From positions 1-10,025 of the forward strand of contig JAGPCH010000030.1 in the NCBI GenBank assembly GCA_018058125.1: 10,025 nt of DNA, written 5' to 3'. Under the pieces are notes generated by a model. That model searched no databases, was not told the origin of the DNA, and was given only the letters and a program-made list of their open reading frames with translations. Below, piece after piece: positions 1 through 6,668 of this stretch; the first letter of the stretch is position 1; each line of letters starts with the position of its first letter. The DNA is from Ignavibacteria bacterium (lineage in GTDB: Bacteria; Bacteroidota; Ignavibacteria; Tepidaquicellales; Tepidaquicellaceae). Both the position numbers and the translations under genes were made by a program.

Positions 1-892
1 GAGTCGGACCGTATTCATTAACTGTCCAGTTTAGATCATTTTTATAATAGTTAACACCTAAATATTTGAATCCAAACGTTAAAGGAACGCTGGGAGAAAG
101 CATATAGGCAACTCCAACATTCATTTGCCATGTCATTTGCGAATTCACACCGAATCCTCCGATATCACCTTTTGTCCAAGCACCCCATTTACCTTTTGAA
201 TCAAGAACAAATTCAGCATTTACACCGATGACCGGATCAAGCCAGGAGTTGGAATAACCGGGAGCAGGATTTACTGTGCCGTCAGGTCTTGTGACAGTAG
301 CTTCAAGATCGAGATTCCATAATCTTCCGCCGCCATAGATATCAACCATTGTTTTTTTGCCTTTTGATGGAAATAAATAAGCTAAGAAGAGATCATAAAC
401 AGCCTGCTTTGCAGTAGTGTTAGCTGAGATCTCATCAGGTAAATTCGGGTTATTTGATACAGCCCCAAATCTTTTATAATTAACATAACTTACATCAAAT
501 ACGAAACTCATTCTTTCATATTTGATCTTACCAATAAAAGCTGCATACATGTGAAGACCATCGAATGTAAAACCTTTATTGAAACCATATGTCTGTCCGT
601 CAAATTGTCCTACAGTTCCGCCGATTGCAGCAAACCATGCATAAGGCATGATACTGAAATTGAATTTCTTTGGATTATCTGAATTTTTATCTGCTTTGTT
701 TTTTGAAAAATTTATTTTAGCTGATAAATCCTCAGAATTGTATTTCTCTGTATTGAGATCGATATTTGAAACATTATTAATTTTATCAATACTTGATAAA
801 TTTTTTATTTCAGCCAGTTTAGGATTTGACTCTTTGGCAGAAAGATTGAAACAGAATAAAAAAAGGAATAAAAGGGCTGTGATTTTTTTCAT
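1..892 (-). CDS. Outer-membrane beta-barrel protein, C-terminus cut by window edge
   Basis: The reverse strand is open from an ATG at 890-892 to the window edge, giving 297 visible residues with no stop. The N-terminus MKKITALLFLFLFCFNLSA is a clear Sec signal peptide. Residues from about 25 to 75 are a polar, Asn/Lys/Ser-rich linker. From about residue 78 the chain alternates polar and hydrophobic/aromatic residues (FNFSIMPYAWFAAIGG, YERMSFVFDVSYVNY, MVDIYGGGRLWNLDLEA, GFGVNSQMTWQMNVGVAYML, LTFGFKYLGVNYY), as in transmembrane beta strands of small outer-membrane barrels. The order 'GGR..L.L', then 'KGDIGGFG.NS..TWQ', then 'FGFKYL.V.Y' recalls opacity/OmpW-like eight-strand barrels often annotated only as outer membrane protein. 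The cargo or ligand is unknown. There is no Shine-Dalgarno sequence upstream. The gene is transcribed away from the gene starting at 1113. Confidence is high for an exported barrel and low for any function. Confidence 0.8.
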   Translation of the reverse strand, partial: MKKITALLFLFLFCFNLSAKESNPKLAEIKNLSSIDKINNVSNIDLNTEKYNSEDLSAKINFSKNKADKNSDNPKKFNFSIMPYAWFAAIGGTVGQFDGQTYGFNKGFTFDGLHMYAAFIGKIKYERMSFVFDVSYVNYKRFGAVSNNPNLPDEISANTTAKQAVYDLFLAYLFPSKGKKTMVDIYGGGRLWNLDLEATVTRPDGTVNPAPGYSNSWLDPVIGVNAEFVLDSKGKWGAWTKGDIGGFGVNSQMTWQMNVGVAYMLSPSVPLTFGFKYLGVNYYKNDLNWTVNEYGPT

Positions 893-952
893 GATTTTTT
901 TAAGTTTTTAAATTTAAATTTTAAGATCGTAGTTGCATTTTTTATGATTATG

Positions 953-980
953 CAAAATATGTCAAATAAAATTTTGCAAA
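953..980 (-). promoter_or_regulatory. Candidate Bacteroidota-type promoter for the barrel gene
   Basis: On the reverse strand, TTTG (977-980) is followed after 17 bases by TATTTTG (953-959), an imperfect match to the Bacteroidota pair TTTG / TAnnTTTG, whose usual spacing is 19-21. It lies about 60 bases upstream of the start at 892. The match is imperfect in an AT-rich region, so it is only a candidate. Confidence 0.25.
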
Positions 981-1003
981 TTTAAGACTACTTTATAAAT
1001 TTA
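973..1003 (+). promoter_or_regulatory. Candidate Bacteroidota-type promoter for the gene at 1113
   Basis: TTTG at 973-976 is followed after exactly 19 bases by TAAATTTA at 996-1003, which matches seven of eight positions of TAnnTTTG. This is the spacing of Bacteroidota housekeeping promoters. It would give a leader of roughly 100 bases before the ATG at 1113. It shares the 973-980 stretch with the candidate promoter on the other strand. Confidence 0.4.
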
Positions 1004-1112
1004 GCAACCGTTCAGATTTTGAAACCTACCCAAAATATTTCTTTATTAAAGATATCAGAATATGCATCTTATATATTATAAATATCCGAATTCAAATCAC
1101 TGATAATACAAA

Positions 1113-1994
1113 ATGAATAATATCAAAAAGAAAAATTTAAAATTTATCGCTCTTTATATTTCCTTTTCAGAACAGGAAAAAGAAGAATTCAGGAATTTTC
1201 TTAAAGCGAACAATTTGGGAACCAGCAGGAATTATGTTGAGATACTTGATTCTGTAAAGTCAGATGAAAAAGGAGAAATTGTGATCAAAGGCTCTAAATC
1301 CAGTATTACCAGATGGAACAGGTTTTCAGAACTGCAACATCTAGCGGAAATTTTCATAATTCAAAAAACAATTAATACCAAAAATTTATTATCACGTTAT
1401 ATTTTGATGAAAGAATATGACAAAAGAGGTATAAATTCATCTTTCGAAAAAGTTTACAAAAATCTGCAAAAAGAAATATCCGGTAAATCTTTAAATAAAT
1501 ATGACCAGGAGTTAAACAGACTTATTGAGTCTCTTTATCTGGAACATATGAAAAAGATTTCCACTGCAAAGCAATTTGCGGAAAATTTAGAAAAATTCAA
1601 TAAAAGCAGACTTGAAATTCTGATCATTGACCAGCTTGAATTTCTGATAGAAATGTGGATCCAGAGCACAGTAAAAGAAATAAATGTTGATACTTTTGCA
1701 ATTGATATATTTGAAGCTTTTGATTTTAATAATGTGATCTCAATATTATCCAAAAGTGTTGATTCTAAAAGTGATAAGCGACCTGCAATAAGGTTTCTTT
1801 ATTATTTATATTTAAGTATCAACGATCTGCGTGACAATCTCAATTATAAGAAGGCGCAAAAAATTTTTTTCAGTGACCTGAAATTCATCTCACAGGGAAA
1901 AAGAGATAATTATTTTTCATATTTGATTTTCTTTGGTATAGAAAAAAAAACATTGCCGTTCCTGAGTCCGGAGAAAATTTGTTCTATATTATAA
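1113..1994 (+). CDS. Helical-repeat-like protein of unknown function, 5' part of a frameshifted gene
   Basis: This frame encodes 293 residues. I read it as the N-terminal three-fifths of a protein of about 480 residues that continues in another frame to 2557. The chain is Lys/Glu-rich, lacks a signal peptide or membrane segment, and is predominantly amphipathic and apparently helical (for example EQEKEEFRNFLKA, YDQELNRLIESLYLEHMKK, KKAQKIFFSDLKF), so a cytoplasmic helical-repeat fold is likely. The frame ends 14 codons after a run of nine A at 1942-1950. Residues after that run (TLPFLSPEKICSIL) look unlike the rest, whereas the shifted frame continues smoothly into a good helical protein. The start is ATG with no Shine-Dalgarno sequence. 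The divergent barrel gene upstream gives no functional clue. I recall the layout from uncharacterised long proteins of Ignavibacteria and Bacteroidota, but I cannot name a family. Confidence 0.65.
   Translation: MNNIKKKNLKFIALYISFSEQEKEEFRNFLKANNLGTSRNYVEILDSVKSDEKGEIVIKGSKSSITRWNRFSELQHLAEIFIIQKTINTKNLLSRYILMKEYDKRGINSSFEKVYKNLQKEISGKSLNKYDQELNRLIESLYLEHMKKISTAKQFAENLEKFNKSRLEILIIDQLEFLIEMWIQSTVKEINVDTFAIDIFEAFDFNNVISILSKSVDSKSDKRPAIRFLYYLYLSINDLRDNLNYKKAQKIFFSDLKFISQGKRDNYFSYLIFFGIEKKTLPFLSPEKICSIL
1942..1950 (+). other. A9 homopolymer at the frame switch (slippery site or indel)
   Basis: The sequence reads GAA AAA AAA ACA in the upstream frame. Reading one base twice, or adding one A, gives GAA AAA AAA AAC ATT GCC and joins the upstream frame to the frame that runs to 2557. 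The motif contains A AAA AAA, a heptamer on which -1 ribosomal frameshifting can occur. Runs of nine A also allow polymerase slippage and are frequent sites of indel error. No strong hairpin is evident just downstream. Confidence 0.6.
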
Positions 1995-2557
1995 ATGAAA
2001 AATTAAAAGAAGGATTTACTGAAGATCTGATCAATAAAGATATTTCATTGAGTAATTTCAGGAATTACATACTTATTGCTATCAATCTCAAAAAATATAA
2101 ATGGGTAAATGATTTTATCAATAAGTATGGACCATTATTAAAACCTGATATAAGGGATGATTTCATGAATTTGGGAAAAGCCATATTGATGTTTGAGAAA
2201 AAGGATTTTAAAAACTCTCAGAAGTTATTGATGCAGGTAAAGAAAAAAAATCCGTTTAATTTTGTTGATGTATCAGTATTAATGCTGAAGGTTTTTTTCG
2301 AATTAAATAATCCGGATGATTGTCATGATGAATTGAGAAAATTCAATGAATACCTCAGAAAAGATAGAAATGTTAAGGATCTTCTGATTGTAAATGCTAA
2401 AAATTTCTGCAAAGGATATACAATGTTATTAAAAGTTAAACAGAATCCGACTAAAAAATATATTATAGAACTTCAGTTTTTTCTTTCAAAAAATCTTCTG
2501 ATTGGAAAGAAATGGATTGAGAAGAAATTGAATGAAATTATCTCCGGAATTAATTAA
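1979..2557 (+). CDS. 3' part of the frameshifted helical-repeat-like gene
   Basis: This 192-residue frame is the C-terminal part of the protein that begins at 1113. Its nominal start is a TTG inside the end of the upstream frame. The frame is open from about 1910, and its first ATG is only near 2165, which argues against independent translation. The joined reading across the A9 run gives GIEKKNIAVPESGENLFYI, a smooth continuation. The segment has paired helices resembling TPR-like repeats: a helix pair around KKYKWVNDFINKYGPLL, then ILMFEKKDFKNSQKLLMQVK, then SVLMLKVFFELNNPDDCHDE and a basic C-terminus. The pattern 'YKWVNDFI.KY..LL', '..FEKKDF..S.KLL..V', 'LMLKVFFEL' is one I associate with uncharacterised Bacteroidota/Ignavibacteria proteins. 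No enzymatic motif is visible. It ends 111 bases before the next gene. Confidence 0.6.
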   Translation: MFYIINEKLKEGFTEDLINKDISLSNFRNYILIAINLKKYKWVNDFINKYGPLLKPDIRDDFMNLGKAILMFEKKDFKNSQKLLMQVKKKNPFNFVDVSVLMLKVFFELNNPDDCHDELRKFNEYLRKDRNVKDLLIVNAKNFCKGYTMLLKVKQNPTKKYIIELQFFLSKNLLIGKKWIEKKLNEIISGIN

Positions 2558-2644
2558 ACCTGAGTCTATATTTTCTTTTTCTTCAATAGAAACCATAACT
2601 TTTCAGTCTGTTAAAATAGAACTGAATATTTTATATTGCATAAA

Positions 2645-2652
2645 TATTTTTG
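2645..2652 (+). promoter_or_regulatory. Candidate -7 element upstream of the solenoid gene
   Basis: TATTTTTG matches the Bacteroidota -7 consensus TAnnTTTG at all eight positions. No convincing TTTG lies 19-21 bases upstream. Its position, 16 bases before the ATG at 2669, would give a very short leader. The 2558-2668 gap shows no other promoter signal and no clear terminator. Confidence 0.25.
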
Positions 2653-2668
2653 ACAGTATTCTTAATCA

Positions 2669-5551
2669 ATGATAAAAGTTCTCATATTTTTACTGCTTAC
2701 ATTTCAGACTGCTTACTCGCAAAATTTCCAACAAAGCATTTATCAGATACTTGATCAGACATTATCTTTCAGAGGACTTACCCGTGAGGACATTACAATT
2801 CCAATCAATTTAGATAAAGAAAAATCCCCGAGAAATGACGCAAAGCTTTTATTGCCGGTTGTAAGAGATATGATGCAGGATCCGATGAAGTCTTTTGGGT
2901 TTATGGATAGTGTGATGCAATGGAAGGATAAAAGTGTATTTGATATAATGTATGAGTCTTTTTTAATCAGTGATATAGAGATTAGAATACACGATAATTT
3001 GTTGATGTGGGGTTTCTTATATAATCATAAATTACCTAAGGATCCGGAAAAATTTGGAAACAAAATTTACAGTTTCCTTAGAAAAAGAAATTTATATCAA
3101 ATTCATTTTGATAAATTATATTCATCAGCAGAAATTGATTTTTTGAAAAAGAACCTTTTGTCATTGGTTTCAGAATCTGATGATAATAATGATAATGGCA
3201 GTAATTCGGATATATTTAAATTTAATAGAGAAAGAGATTCTTCTATAATTGTTTCGAAAAAGATTATGGATTTATTGAGTAAGACCGATCGCGGTGATGT
3301 AATCAATAATCCTACTAGGGACTATACTGATTGTTATTATATTTATGATCAACTATCAGCTAATAAATTTGCTTTAAATAGTTCTAGTGGAGAAGAAATT
3401 TCGAATAAAAATGTACAGGGAAATTTTATTTATTATTACGACGAAGACGGCATCCGCATTGCCATAGGTGGCAAAGGAAAAAATATCTATACCGGGCATT
3501 TTGATTTCATAATAGATCTCGGCGGAGATGATGTTTATAATATTGACAGAGAAACTAATGATCTGTTTAAGAATAATTTCAGCTGTATTATCGATCTTTC
3601 CGGAAATGATTATTACACTTCTAATAGTAATTACTCCCTCGCAGGCGCAGTCTTTTCATCAGGTTTTATATTCGACAAAGAAGGCGATGATACATATAAA
3701 GGAAAGAATGTTACTCTGGGTTCGGCTATCTGCGGACTTGGGGTTTTGTATGACGAAAGCGGAAATGACACTTATCAGGCAAATCAATTCTCAATAGGCG
3801 CAGCTTCATTCGGTGTCGGGTTGCTTGTTGACAGAAGCGGTAATGATGTTTACATTGCAAATTCATATTCACAGGGATTCGGAATGACCGAAGGAGTCGG
3901 AGCGATCATTGACAATAAAGGTAATGATAATTATTTGATAGATGCGCGCTCGCTTGACATTGGAAGATATGAAGATCATTATGTTTCAATGTCACAGGGT
4001 TACGGGCTCGGACTTCGACCTTATTATGCAGGCGGGATCGGACTGATCATAGAAGGCGAAGGAAATGATATTTATTCGACTGATATATTCGGTCAGGGCG
4101 GAGGATACTGGTACGGACTTGGATGCATTGCTGATAAGTCGGGTAATGATAAATATAATTCTTATCAGTATGCGCAGGGTTCGGGAATACATTTAGCTGT
4201 CGGACTTTTAAAAGATTATGATGGATGGGATTTTTATTCATCCAACGGTGTATCACAGGGCTGCGGACACGATTTTGGATTCGGACTTTTGTTTGATGTA
4301 AAAGGAAATGATAATTATTCGGCATACTCACTTTCACAGGGAGCCGGAAATGCAAACGGAATTGGAATGCTCATTGACGAAAGCGGTCGTGACGGTTATC
4401 TTAATAAAGAGCCCGGTAATTCACGCGGTTATGGAAATTCGAGAAGAGAGTTTGGAAGTCTAGGTATTTTCCTGGATGCTTCGGGAGAAGATTTTTATTC
4501 GGTCGGAGGAATGGACAGTACAATGAGCAACTCATCCATGTGGGGAGTTTTCGATGATTATTATCTGATGCCTGAAAAGACCTCACCGCAGTCTGATGTT
4601 TCAGCCGGATATAAAGTGCCTTTCTCTGAAATTGATTCCAATAAAAAATATACACAGGATGAATTATTTATAATGGCAAAGACGATCGAACCGAGATTTT
4701 CAAAGTGGCAGGAGTTTGGTTTCCGGAAGCTTGCAGATGACAGCCTGAATACACCCGCATATATAATGAAATACCTCGACACAGATGATCACAGAGCCGG
4801 GCTGGTTTTAAGAAACCTGAGTATGAAGATAGGATATTCTACCGGCATTTATTTCAAACAGCAATTGAATCAGTACAACACTTCGATGCGGTCGACTCCA
4901 ACACTTAATCCAAATCAGGTTGCTTTCATTTGCTATCTTTTCGGGGAGACAAGAAGCCCTGAAGGGAAAGAGGAATTACTTGGTCTGACATATGATAATG
5001 ATATCAGAATCCGAACAACAGCATTGAATGCGCTTGGCAAAATTAAATATGACACGCTTGAAACTGATTATATTTCAAAAGTATCCGGCAGATTAAGGGA
5101 GCTTGCATCTGATACTTCAGTAAATAAACTATATAAAAAAGACATTTCTTATGCATTTAAGAATTACAAAAATTTTGATAATATTGCATCACTGATTAAT
5201 TTAATGAATTTTGATTATTTCGGAGTAAGATTTCCTGCTGCAGAAGCGCTGAGAACTTACGGTGATGAATACTATGAATTCATTAACAATGAACTTATCG
5301 ACACAATTGCTGAAGACAAAGTGTGGTTTCAAAGTTTTTTAAATTCAACAGAGGATCTGTCTGACATAAAATTCAGATCGTTCTATGAAATTTCAGAGAA
5401 TTATTATTCAGCAGACGGGAGTATTGTGAATCTGAACAGGCTTGAACTTTTAAAAAGGAAAGTAAAAAAATTAACAGACCCGGAAGTAATAATCTGGACT
5501 GAATCCAAGATCACCGAACTTCAATCAAAAAGTATTTTAAAAATAAACTAA
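2669..5551 (+). CDS. Exported protein with twelve GND solenoid repeats and HEAT-like repeats
   Basis: The product is 960 residues and begins with a Sec signal peptide (MIKVLIFLLLTFQTAYSQ). Residues about 20-270 form a mostly helical N-terminal region with an acidic Asn/Asp-rich linker near 168-182. Residues about 280-612 hold twelve repeats of 26-27 residues with the pattern D-x-x-G-N/D-D-x-Y, then S-Q-G-x-G, then G-x-G and a hydrophobic triplet. The lead acidic residues are at 283, 309, 336, 362, 388, 415, 462, 489, 516, 543, 570 and 603. The regular period and Gly/Asp turns predict a beta-solenoid. The GND turns recall RTX calcium-binding repeats but the period is about three times longer. 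Residues about 765-875 contain HEAT-like helices (IRIRTTALNALGKI, FGVRFPAAEALRTYG). No type IX sorting domain or membrane anchor is seen, so a periplasmic location is inferred. A lipoprotein gene follows after 4 bases, indicating co-transcription. The function is unknown to me. Confidence 0.85.
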   Translation: MIKVLIFLLLTFQTAYSQNFQQSIYQILDQTLSFRGLTREDITIPINLDKEKSPRNDAKLLLPVVRDMMQDPMKSFGFMDSVMQWKDKSVFDIMYESFLISDIEIRIHDNLLMWGFLYNHKLPKDPEKFGNKIYSFLRKRNLYQIHFDKLYSSAEIDFLKKNLLSLVSESDDNNDNGSNSDIFKFNRERDSSIIVSKKIMDLLSKTDRGDVINNPTRDYTDCYYIYDQLSANKFALNSSSGEEISNKNVQGNFIYYYDEDGIRIAIGGKGKNIYTGHFDFIIDLGGDDVYNIDRETNDLFKNNFSCIIDLSGNDYYTSNSNYSLAGAVFSSGFIFDKEGDDTYKGKNVTLGSAICGLGVLYDESGNDTYQANQFSIGAASFGVGLLVDRSGNDVYIANSYSQGFGMTEGVGAIIDNKGNDNYLIDARSLDIGRYEDHYVSMSQGYGLGLRPYYAGGIGLIIEGEGNDIYSTDIFGQGGGYWYGLGCIADKSGNDKYNSYQYAQGSGIHLAVGLLKDYDGWDFYSSNGVSQGCGHDFGFGLLFDVKGNDNYSAYSLSQGAGNANGIGMLIDESGRDGYLNKEPGNSRGYGNSRREFGSLGIFLDASGEDFYSVGGMDSTMSNSSMWGVFDDYYLMPEKTSPQSDVSAGYKVPFSEIDSNKKYTQDELFIMAKTIEPRFSKWQEFGFRKLADDSLNTPAYIMKYLDTDDHRAGLVLRNLSMKIGYSTGIYFKQQLNQYNTSMRSTPTLNPNQVAFICYLFGETRSPEGKEELLGLTYDNDIRIRTTALNALGKIKYDTLETDYISKVSGRLRELASDTSVNKLYKKDISYAFKNYKNFDNIASLINLMNFDYFGVRFPAAEALRTYGDEYYEFINNELIDTIAEDKVWFQSFLNSTEDLSDIKFRSFYEISENYYSADGSIVNLNRLELLKRKVKKLTDPEVIIWTESKITELQSKSILKIN
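3515..4498 (+). repeat. Twelve tandem protein-level repeats, period about 78-81 bases
   Basis: The repeat block is visible in translation as GGDDVY, SGNDYY, EGDDTY, SGNDTY, SGNDVY, KGNDNY, EGNDIY, SGNDKY, DGWDFY, KGNDNY, SGRDGY and SGEDFY. Spacing between units is 26 or 27 codons except for a 47-codon step between units six and seven and a 33-codon step before the last. The DNA has diverged at third positions, so this is an old repeat and not a recent slippage expansion. Confidence 0.85.
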
Positions 5552-5555
5552 TATA

Positions 5556-6293
5556 ATGTCAAAATTCAAATTATCGATTAATATTTTATTTGTAGTATCA
5601 CTGATGTGTTTAGCTGGTTGCATAAATGTAAATCAAAAGACAAAAATCAACAAAGACTTGTCCGGAGAAATGGTGCTTCACTACTGGTCCCCTACTAATT
5701 TTATTGATATTGGTGATATAAACATGGGTGACGAAATAGCAGGTTATAGTTACATTGATTCTGAAATTAAGAAAAAATATTCATCCGGAAATATGGAAGT
5801 AACCAACATGAGAAGAGTAAAATCCAATGTGGATACTACAACCCATATTGAAGTCAACATAATTTTTAAAGACATAAATAAGCTTTCCGAGTCAAACGGA
5901 TTTTCAAAAATTGACGTCAGCTATATAAAAGGAAAGGACGGAATGGATTTCAGATATTTTATTCCTAATGATACATCATTAAGACTGGATTATGTGAAAG
6001 AGATAAATACTCTCGAATACATTTTCGAATTTCCTGATGAAGTAATCTCGACTAACGGCACTGTCGAAGAAACTGTTAATGAAAAAGGTGAAAAAATGAA
6101 AAATCAGGTCAGATGGAAATTTCAGCTAAAAGATCATGCAACAGAAAATTTTGAACTGATAGCAACTGTAAAAGACAGTTTCAGTATTTGCGGAATGTTT
6201 GGAATCGAACTCCCCGTGATTTTTCTTTTTGGAATGGTTTTGATGAATTCAAAAAAAATATTGAAGAAAAGAAAATTCAGATCTGACAGATAG
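5556..6293 (+). CDS. Lipoprotein with C-terminal membrane segment (LppM-like layout)
   Basis: The product is 245 residues. It starts with a lipoprotein signal peptide with lipobox L19-A20-G21-C22, so Cys22 should be lipid-modified. The mature chain begins INVNQKTKINKDLSGEMVLHYW, a beta-strand-rich opening with a 'DxSG' turn, followed by an Asp/Asn-rich domain to about residue 205. Residues about 215-230 (FGIELPVIFLFGMVLM) form a hydrophobic segment followed by a strongly basic tail (KKILKKRKFR). This predicts a periplasmic domain tethered at both ends to the inner membrane. Lipid anchor, 'sG' strand opening and C-terminal membrane helix recall the LppM/DUF3153 group, but this is a resemblance of layout only. 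The ATG lies 4 bases after the stop of the solenoid gene, so the two are almost certainly one operon, and a strong hairpin ends it. Confidence 0.7.
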   Translation: MSKFKLSINILFVVSLMCLAGCINVNQKTKINKDLSGEMVLHYWSPTNFIDIGDINMGDEIAGYSYIDSEIKKKYSSGNMEVTNMRRVKSNVDTTTHIEVNIIFKDINKLSESNGFSKIDVSYIKGKDGMDFRYFIPNDTSLRLDYVKEINTLEYIFEFPDEVISTNGTVEETVNEKGEKMKNQVRWKFQLKDHATENFELIATVKDSFSICGMFGIELPVIFLFGMVLMNSKKILKKRKFRSDR

Positions 6294-6325
6294 AAATAAA
6301 TAATTTAGTTTCAAATTTAAGAATC

Positions 6326-6364
6326 AAAAAGGACATGATAAGATCTTTTTATCATGTCCTTTTT
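6326..6364. terminator. Bidirectional-type hairpin terminator after the solenoid/lipoprotein operon
   Basis: A perfect inverted repeat of 16 bases (6326-6341 against 6349-6364) encloses a 7-base loop. The left arm starts with five A and the right arm ends in a T run, so a U-tract forms in either direction. The core GGACATGATAA pairs with TTATCATGTCC. It lies about 30 bases after the lipoprotein stop. Confidence 0.85.
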
Positions 6365-6668
6365 ATTTTCACTTACTGTATTGTATACTAAATATTTTAT
6401 TACTCTAGTATTTTTTAACTTGTCATTAATATATTAATATTGTAGAATTACAACGCTTTTTATATTTAAGTTGCAACTACATATACGATTTTTCTGATAA
6501 ATAATTTGTTATTTTTTAAGTAAAATTAAAAAGTCAAATGTTGAATCAAATGATAAATCATAATTTAAATCATAATAAGAGTCCTCCATAGCTTTATCAC
6601 CTGCCACACGCTTAACAATTATTTTAAATAAATAACTGAATAATTTTATAAATTAACCATTAAAAATT
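6365..6668. other. AT-rich intergenic region, no gene supported
   Basis: These 304 bases lie between the terminator and the ATG at 6669 and hold no convincing coding frame. A short less AT-rich stretch (6580-6612, CCTCCATAGCTTTATCACC and following) stands out. It includes TAGCTTTA at 6589-6596, and TAATTTTA occurs at 6641-6648. Each fits the Bacteroidota -7 element at seven of eight positions, but neither has a clear TTTG at the right distance. The promoter of the 6669 gene must lie here, but I cannot place it. Confidence 0.5.

Noticed and set aside
648-911. Plus-strand frame of 87 codons
   Set aside because: It lies antisense to the signal peptide and linker of the barrel gene; its hydrophobic, Ser/Phe-rich product is an artefact of the opposite strand.
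3528-3797. Plus-strand 89-codon frame inside the solenoid gene
   Set aside because: It is a frame shadow produced by the repeated Gly/Asp codons of the real gene.
3515-4498. Solenoid repeats as a true RTX toxin or adhesin
   Set aside because: The classical nonapeptide GGxGxDxUx is absent, the period is 26-27 residues, and no toxin, protease or type I secretion features are present.
4047-4782. Several reverse-strand frames of 70-100 codons
   Set aside because: All lie antisense to the solenoid gene, and their products have no domain-like character.
5556-6293. Lipoprotein as an immunity protein for the solenoid protein (toxin-immunity pair)
   Set aside because: There is no toxin-like domain, secretion tail or cleavage motif in the solenoid protein; the tight spacing alone does not support it.
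6555-6576. Direct repeat AAATCATAAT, two copies 12 bases apart
   Set aside because: Ten AT-rich bases in an AT-rich intergenic region can recur by chance; there is no further copy or symmetry to suggest an operator.
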